In this document: in pieces, positions 30,257 to 34,466 of the stretch
Position numbering within the stretch: the first letter of the stretch is position 1
How the letters are laid out: the number at the start of each line of letters is the position of its first letter
Assembly (NCBI GenBank): GCA_028278405.1
Contig: JANQEK010000026.1
Coordinates: 1 to 34,466, forward strand
Reading direction: 5' to 3'
Origin: Nitrospinaceae bacterium
GTDB lineage: Bacteria; Nitrospinota; Nitrospinia; Nitrospinales; Nitrospinaceae
DNA: 34,466 nt
The notes under the pieces: model-generated
Seen by the model: the letters and a program-made list of their open reading frames with translations, nothing else
What the model was told of the DNA's origin: nothing
Database searches by the model: none
Program-made: the position numbers and the translations under genes

Positions 30257-31099
30257 TCAGCTTTTGATATTCATACTGATATCTACTGCCCGCGCCGAAT
30301 GGGTCAACGCCCCAACCGAAATATAATCAATATCTAACTGGCTGAACCGGGCCAACCCCTCCAAGCTCATAGATCCGGAAACCTCGATTTTGGACTTTCC
30401 ATCTATCATTGCTACGGCTTTTTTAACGGTCTCAGGCGCCATATTATCCAACATAATGATATCCGCACCCATTTCCAAAGCCTCTTTGACTTCGTCCAGA
30501 TTTGTGGTTTCTACCTCGATTTTACCTGAGGACTGATTTCGTATCCTATCAATTGCAGGGGAAATTCCTCCGGCCATCTTGATATGATTATCCTTGATCA
30601 GAATGGCGTCATACAGCCCGAATCGATGATTGGTCCCACCTCCGCAATGGACTGCATATTTCTCAAAAACCCGGAGGCCCGGAGTGGTTTTTCGGGTATC
30701 CAGAATGGTCACCGGTTTTGCGGCATCGACAAATTTCCGGGTCAAAGTGGCAATCCCGCTCAGGCGCTGCAGGATGTTGAGAGCGGTTCTTTCTCCCTTG
30801 AGGAGCGCGGAAGTTTTGGCTTTTACCTGAATGATTTCTGACTGGGCCGGTACCTCCGACCCATCTTTCGCTGCTGAACCCGGAAACTCTGCATCTGTAT
30901 CCAAATGCAGGAAAACACGCCGAAAAATATCCAGTCCACACACGACAAGGGATTCCTTTGCAGTCACATCGGCCGTAGCAATGCCGTCCGATGACAGAAT
31001 GCCATCGGTTGTGATGTCTCCGGAGCCAAGGTCCTCTTCGAGTGCTCGTGTAACAAGGTCGTCCATTTGAGCGGCTGTGAGAGAGTTGATCTGAGTCAT
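30257..31099 (-). CDS. nadC: nicotinate-nucleotide pyrophosphorylase (quinolinate phosphoribosyltransferase)
   Basis: A 280-residue enzyme that turns quinolinate and PRPP into nicotinate mononucleotide, the last committed step of de novo NAD synthesis. DLVTRALEEDLGSGDITT is the usual opening, and TRKTTPGLRVFEKYAVHCGGGTNHRFGLYDAILIKDNH carries the substrate-binding Arg, Lys and His residues, followed by EVETTNLDE and DNMAPE and the closing IEVSGSM. nadA and nadB are not nearby. AAGGA lies four bases before the ATG. It is divergent from the DUF2157-like gene. Confidence 0.95.
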   Translation of the reverse strand: MTQINSLTAAQMDDLVTRALEEDLGSGDITTDGILSSDGIATADVTAKESLVVCGLDIFRRVFLHLDTDAEFPGSAAKDGSEVPAQSEIIQVKAKTSALLKGERTALNILQRLSGIATLTRKFVDAAKPVTILDTRKTTPGLRVFEKYAVHCGGGTNHRFGLYDAILIKDNHIKMAGGISPAIDRIRNQSSGKIEVETTNLDEVKEALEMGADIIMLDNMAPETVKKAVAMIDGKSKIEVSGSMSLEGLARFSQLDIDYISVGALTHSARAVDISMNIKS

Positions 31100-31142
31100 A
31101 TAATCCTTAATTTAACAATATCTTACAAAATATCACAAATCC

Positions 31143-31170
31143 TTGGCTTGCACCATCCATGTCTTATAAT
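31143..31170 (+). promoter_or_regulatory. promoter of the DUF2157-like gene, possibly leaderless
   Basis: TTGGCT (31143-31148) and a perfect TATAAT (31165-31170) are 16 bases apart. The ATG at 31178 starts eight bases after the -10 box, where transcription itself would begin, so the mRNA may have almost no leader. Confidence 0.45.
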
Positions 31171-31177
31171 AAAAGGT

Positions 31178-32248
31178 ATGGATGATCCTCCCAATAGAGA
31201 ACAGGCGCAACAGCGGATTGACCGAATCCACGCTTTCCAGAAGGAAATGGAAACTCTTGGGTCTGAGGGAATCCTTGAAATATCTGAAGAGGATCGAAAT
31301 TCAGTTTCCCAGTACCACTCCCGCCTGGTTGATGATTACAGCAAGCAGTTCGACACTGATACCACGATTACAGAGAAAAAGCTTTCCTGGGGTATGCGGA
31401 TTCTCACTTTCCTGGGAGGATTGGCCCTGTCCGCCAGTGTTTTCTTCTTCTTTTACCGTTTTTGGGGATTGATCCCCACCTGGGTGCAGGTCGGAATTCT
31501 GATAATCGCTCCCCTACTTGCACTACTGGGAATGAAGTTTGCGGCGAGTAAAGAAAAGACGCTTTACTACGCTTCGCTCGCCGGGTTAGTGGCTTTCGTG
31601 TGTTTTGTTCTGAATCTCAATGTCCTGGGAACCATTTTCAATATCACCCCTTCGCCAAAAGCGTTCCTGGTTTGGGGACTGATGGCTCTTTTGGTGGCTT
31701 ATCATCTGGGACTACGACTATTGCTATTGGCTGGTTTGCTATGCATCCTTGGATACCTATCTGCAACTGTCGGCACCATTTGGGGTATCTATTGGCTTTC
31801 CTTCGGGGAACGACCAGAAAACTTCATCTTTGCCGGAGCCATCATGGTGGCGCTACCTCTCATTTTCAAGCATCGGCAATATTATAATTTCCCCTGGTTT
31901 TATTACCTCGTGGGTTTGTTGTCCATTTTCATCTCGCTCCTCATAATGAGTCACTGCGGTCGTTGTAGTTATTTCTTATATGATCCGTATGCTCTCGAAA
32001 TCTTTTATCAATCATTGGGTTTTGTATGCGCTGCGGCTACCATTAGGATTGGAATTCGTTTTCATCACGCTGGAATCACCAATATTGGCGCCACTTTTTT
32101 TACAATTTTTCTTTATACGAAGTTTTTTGACTGGTGGTGGGATCTTGTACCCAAGTATCTATTTTTCTTTGTCATCAGTGTAATTTCGCTTGGCTTGTTG
32201 GCAGCGTTCAAAAAGTTACGTAGCCATTTAAAGGAGAGTGCTGCATGA
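31178..32248 (+). CDS. DUF2157-like polytopic membrane protein
   Basis: A 356-residue protein. The first 65 residues are soluble and helical (EQAQQRIDRIHAFQKEMETL), followed by about ten hydrophobic helices and ending in YTKFFDWWWDLVPKYLFFFVISVISLGLLAAFKKLR, a C-terminus typical of DUF2157/DUF4401 membrane proteins. Function is unknown in the family. I chose the ATG at 31178; the frame is open upstream but overlaps nadC. Its stop overlaps the next ATG by four bases. In other bacteria such proteins pair with a GDYXXLXY or DUF4824 partner, which matches the next gene. Confidence 0.75.
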   Translation: MDDPPNREQAQQRIDRIHAFQKEMETLGSEGILEISEEDRNSVSQYHSRLVDDYSKQFDTDTTITEKKLSWGMRILTFLGGLALSASVFFFFYRFWGLIPTWVQVGILIIAPLLALLGMKFAASKEKTLYYASLAGLVAFVCFVLNLNVLGTIFNITPSPKAFLVWGLMALLVAYHLGLRLLLLAGLLCILGYLSATVGTIWGIYWLSFGERPENFIFAGAIMVALPLIFKHRQYYNFPWFYYLVGLLSIFISLLIMSHCGRCSYFLYDPYALEIFYQSLGFVCAAATIRIGIRFHHAGITNIGATFFTIFLYTKFFDWWWDLVPKYLFFFVISVISLGLLAAFKKLRSHLKESAA

Positions 32249-33123
32249 AAAAATACGGGTTGATTCCAGCCATAGTTTTGATCGTGCTGACCAACGTTGT
32301 GGTTCTTGCCGGCGTGGTCTATAACCGTTCAGGTGAACCCGACGCCACCATGACACTCACCGAAAGAGAACTTCATTGGCGGGATAGCTGGCGAAATGTG
32401 GACAGAGAGGACTCAGGTTTATATTTGAAACTTAAAATAAATAGTTCCGGCTACGATAGATACAATTGGAAGCACAGGGAGTATGCCTTGCTCAATCAGG
32501 AAAAACTTGCGGAACTGGGTTTTGACACCACCTTTCCCTTGAAAGGCAGCATGGCAAGCCGCTATTACAGTCGTCAACTACCCCGGCAGGCCTATGTTGT
32601 TTTAGAGTTTGAAGGTGATGCTCATCAAAACTGGCTGCAGTTACAGAAAAAACAAATCGAAAAATTGAAGCAGGAGTTGCTGGAAGAAAAAAAACCAGAT
32701 AAAAAGAAAAGTCTGAGAAATTTTATCCGGCAAAATGAAAAATCATTGATTTCTGAAAGTCATCTATTTGTTGTCGATGCCGGGCAAGATGCTTCAAAAC
32801 TGAGAGAGCAATATACCGACCGATCCAGATATATTATTACACCAGCCGTATTTCGTATTTCATTGCATTACGAACCCAGCAAAAAGAACCCACATTTGCT
32901 TTCAAAGCCATATTTAAGCGGCTGGGTTCAAAAACTATCCATTGAAGAAATTCATGTCCCCAGTGACTACCGATCCTTCTTTATTTCTGATATAAAAACT
33001 CATACCAAGACTTACCTTCCCAAGGGAAAGCCCTTGTCGGATCTGAAACCGCGTTACCGGGTGACATTGAACTATGGCAAACGGCACGAACCCTGGATCG
33101 CGGATGTCAAAAAATTGAAATAG
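32245..33123 (+). CDS. DUF4824-like membrane-anchored protein
   Basis: A 292-residue protein with one N-terminal membrane helix (residues 5-26) and a large domain outside it, presumably periplasmic. RSGEPDATMTLTERELHW just after the anchor is the feature I associate with DUF4824, whose genes occur beside DUF2157-like genes; this identification is from memory and moderate. A basic helical stretch (about 132-165) may be a coiled coil. ATGA overlap with the preceding gene suggests a two-protein complex. It has no catalytic motif that I can name. Confidence 0.6.
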   Translation: MKKYGLIPAIVLIVLTNVVVLAGVVYNRSGEPDATMTLTERELHWRDSWRNVDREDSGLYLKLKINSSGYDRYNWKHREYALLNQEKLAELGFDTTFPLKGSMASRYYSRQLPRQAYVVLEFEGDAHQNWLQLQKKQIEKLKQELLEEKKPDKKKSLRNFIRQNEKSLISESHLFVVDAGQDASKLREQYTDRSRYIITPAVFRISLHYEPSKKNPHLLSKPYLSGWVQKLSIEEIHVPSDYRSFFISDIKTHTKTYLPKGKPLSDLKPRYRVTLNYGKRHEPWIADVKKLK

Positions 33124-33138
33124 CTTCATCTCAAATCT

Positions 33139-34407
33139 GTGACTCAACTTCCAAAACAACTGGTCGTGGATGTCTACGAATCGCAGGACGATTCTGTTCG
33201 ATTCCCGACCTCTGATGACAGAGCACCGGAGCAATTGATTTGCGTGGTGGATTCCTCTACCGGAAACATCTGGGGATTTGTAGTGGTGGACGATACCCGG
33301 CGCGGTCCCGGCCTGGGAGGCATCCGCATGGCGACTGATATCACACTCGGCGAAGTCCAACGGCTGGCCCGGGCCATGACACTCAAAAACAGCGCCGCCA
33401 ACCTGCCCTTCGGTGGCGGCAAGGCCGGGATCATTTGCGATCCGGTGATGATGGCGCTGAATCCCGGCATGAAGCGGGACTTGATCGGTTTATTTGCCGA
33501 AGCCTTGTTTTCAGTCGAACAATATATCCCGGCCCCGGACATGGGTACGGATGAGACTGACATACAACAAATTTATGAGTGTTTTTCCGAGCGACTGGGA
33601 ACCGGTCAACATATGCGCGGCGGCGCTTCCCGTCCTCCGGACAAGGGCGGTATCCCGATAGATGATTGGGGACTGACCGCTCACAGTCTGTTTGTTGCCG
33701 CATGCACGGTAGAGGAATTGGAGCCGGATTTTGAGCTCAAGGGAGCTCAAGTCGTGATTCAGGGATATGGTAATGTGGGGTCCATTGCTGCTTCGAAGCT
33801 AAACAACGTGGGTGCAGTGATCACCGGTGCATCGGATATTCACGGAGCATTGTGGCACCCGCACGGACTGAATGTTGAAGAATTGAACGCCGTTCGCCGC
33901 AAACCGGGTGGAATAACCAACTATTCCGGAAAAGCAGATAAACAATTTGGTCCGGATCAAATCGACTGGTTACTGGAAGCGCCTTGCGACATTCTGATTC
34001 CTGCGGCCCGGCCCGATGCCATCACCGCCCGCAATGCGGACCGCATTCAATGCCGGAAAATTTTCCAGGGAGCCAATACACCGAGCAATAAAATGACTGA
34101 ATATTATCTTAAAAACCGCCGAGGCATTACTTCTTATTCAGATTTTATCGTCAATGTGGGTGGAGTCATGGGATGCGCGGTAGAACTTAAAATGACCATG
34201 GATACGACCTACCGGGAGCAGGTCCTGGCGCAGGGAGAAAATGGAAAGACCTATGTGGATCAACTGATCGAAAAAACCGTGTCCAGCAATATGAAAACTT
34301 TGATGGGCAGATTGGGTGAGAAAGGAGATAATAACCGAATCTTTCGGGAGGAGGCCCAACAGCTGGCACAAGAGCGGCTAGATAAACCAGATCAAATATG
34401 GCTTTAA
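33139..34407 (+). CDS. Glu/Leu/Phe/Val dehydrogenase family protein
   Basis: A 422-residue NAD(P)-dependent amino-acid dehydrogenase. MTLKNSA (Lys83) and PFGGGKAG (Lys95) supply the substrate-binding lysines, PAPDMGT has the catalytic Asp134, and the Rossmann domain shows IQGYGNVG. The closing VNVGGVMGCAVE corresponds to the usual substrate-pocket helix. It reversibly deaminates an L-amino acid to a 2-oxo acid; glutamate is most likely but leucine or valine cannot be excluded. The start is a GTG at 33139, without a clear ribosome site, only 15 bases after the DUF4824-like gene, so the three genes may be one transcript. Confidence 0.88.
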   Translation: MTQLPKQLVVDVYESQDDSVRFPTSDDRAPEQLICVVDSSTGNIWGFVVVDDTRRGPGLGGIRMATDITLGEVQRLARAMTLKNSAANLPFGGGKAGIICDPVMMALNPGMKRDLIGLFAEALFSVEQYIPAPDMGTDETDIQQIYECFSERLGTGQHMRGGASRPPDKGGIPIDDWGLTAHSLFVAACTVEELEPDFELKGAQVVIQGYGNVGSIAASKLNNVGAVITGASDIHGALWHPHGLNVEELNAVRRKPGGITNYSGKADKQFGPDQIDWLLEAPCDILIPAARPDAITARNADRIQCRKIFQGANTPSNKMTEYYLKNRRGITSYSDFIVNVGGVMGCAVELKMTMDTTYREQVLAQGENGKTYVDQLIEKTVSSNMKTLMGRLGEKGDNNRIFREEAQQLAQERLDKPDQIWL

Positions 34408-34466
34408 CCAGCATTAATTAATGTAATACTTCAATTACCATAAACTTCTTTTAATATCTTATCCGC

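Noticed and set aside
31110-31138. TTGTGA/TTAAAT boxes as the nadC promoter.
   Set aside because: Spacing is 17 but transcription would begin inside or after the ribosome site, so translation would be lost; the -10 match is also poor.
1-34466. Insertion sequences, CRISPR arrays, prophage or tRNA genes.
   Set aside because: I saw no transposase, integrase, phage gene, spaced repeat series or tRNA cloverleaf.

Overview
The window looks like ordinary chromosome from a Gram-negative, free-living bacterium. It encodes outer-membrane export (a TolC-type channel with an ABC efflux pump), a lipoprotein, TatA, a periplasmic HtrA protease, and biosynthesis of biotin, folate (or anthranilate), quinone and NAD. 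There are no rRNA, tRNA, CRISPR or IS sequences. Base composition is even throughout, so nothing suggests recent transfer. A marine Nitrospinota-like or deep proteobacterial-type lineage would fit, but no diagnostic marker is present and I leave taxonomy open.

Left part (1-4.1 kb): the tail of an FG-GAP/VCBS-repeat protein; a 2Fe-2S ferredoxin and a class-B DnaJ/CbpA chaperone on the minus strand; then a divergent three-gene unit of TPR lipoprotein, thioredoxin-like protein and O-methyltransferase. From 4.1 to 9.0 kb lies a minus-strand biotin operon: bioF, a BioH/BioG-type esterase, an unusual DUF429-GAF-histidine kinase fusion, and bioC. It has a good sigma70-type promoter upstream of bioF. 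After an orphan gene come pabB, pabC and a DUF1566 protein (9.4-12.3 kb). The efflux operon tolC-adaptor-ATPase-permease follows at 12.35-17.3 kb.

Middle (17.3-25.7 kb): a regulator with a MerR-like helix-turn-helix ahead of a receiver domain, divergent from the efflux operon; a two-subunit transketolase; a PhzF-family isomerase; a small six-cysteine protein; a DJ-1/PfpI protein; UbiE/MenG; an HtrA-like protease; a CopZ-like metal chaperone; a FlgM-like anti-sigma factor preceded by a nine-codon leader ORF; and a leucine-rich-repeat protein.

Right part (25.8-34.4 kb): tatA; two adjacent DUF1538 membrane proteins followed by a PII-like and a CBS-domain protein, which read as a nucleotide-regulated transporter of unknown substrate; a small membrane protein; a second DUF1566 protein; an orphan gene; nadC; a DUF2157-like/DUF4824-like membrane pair; and a Glu/Leu-type dehydrogenase.

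The best candidates for undescribed biology are the DUF1538-DUF1538-PII-CBS cassette and the DUF429-histidine kinase fusion locked into the biotin operon by stop/start overlap. Next come the leader-ORF-coupled flgM, the HTH-receiver regulator beside the pump, and the six-cysteine small protein with a structured leader.
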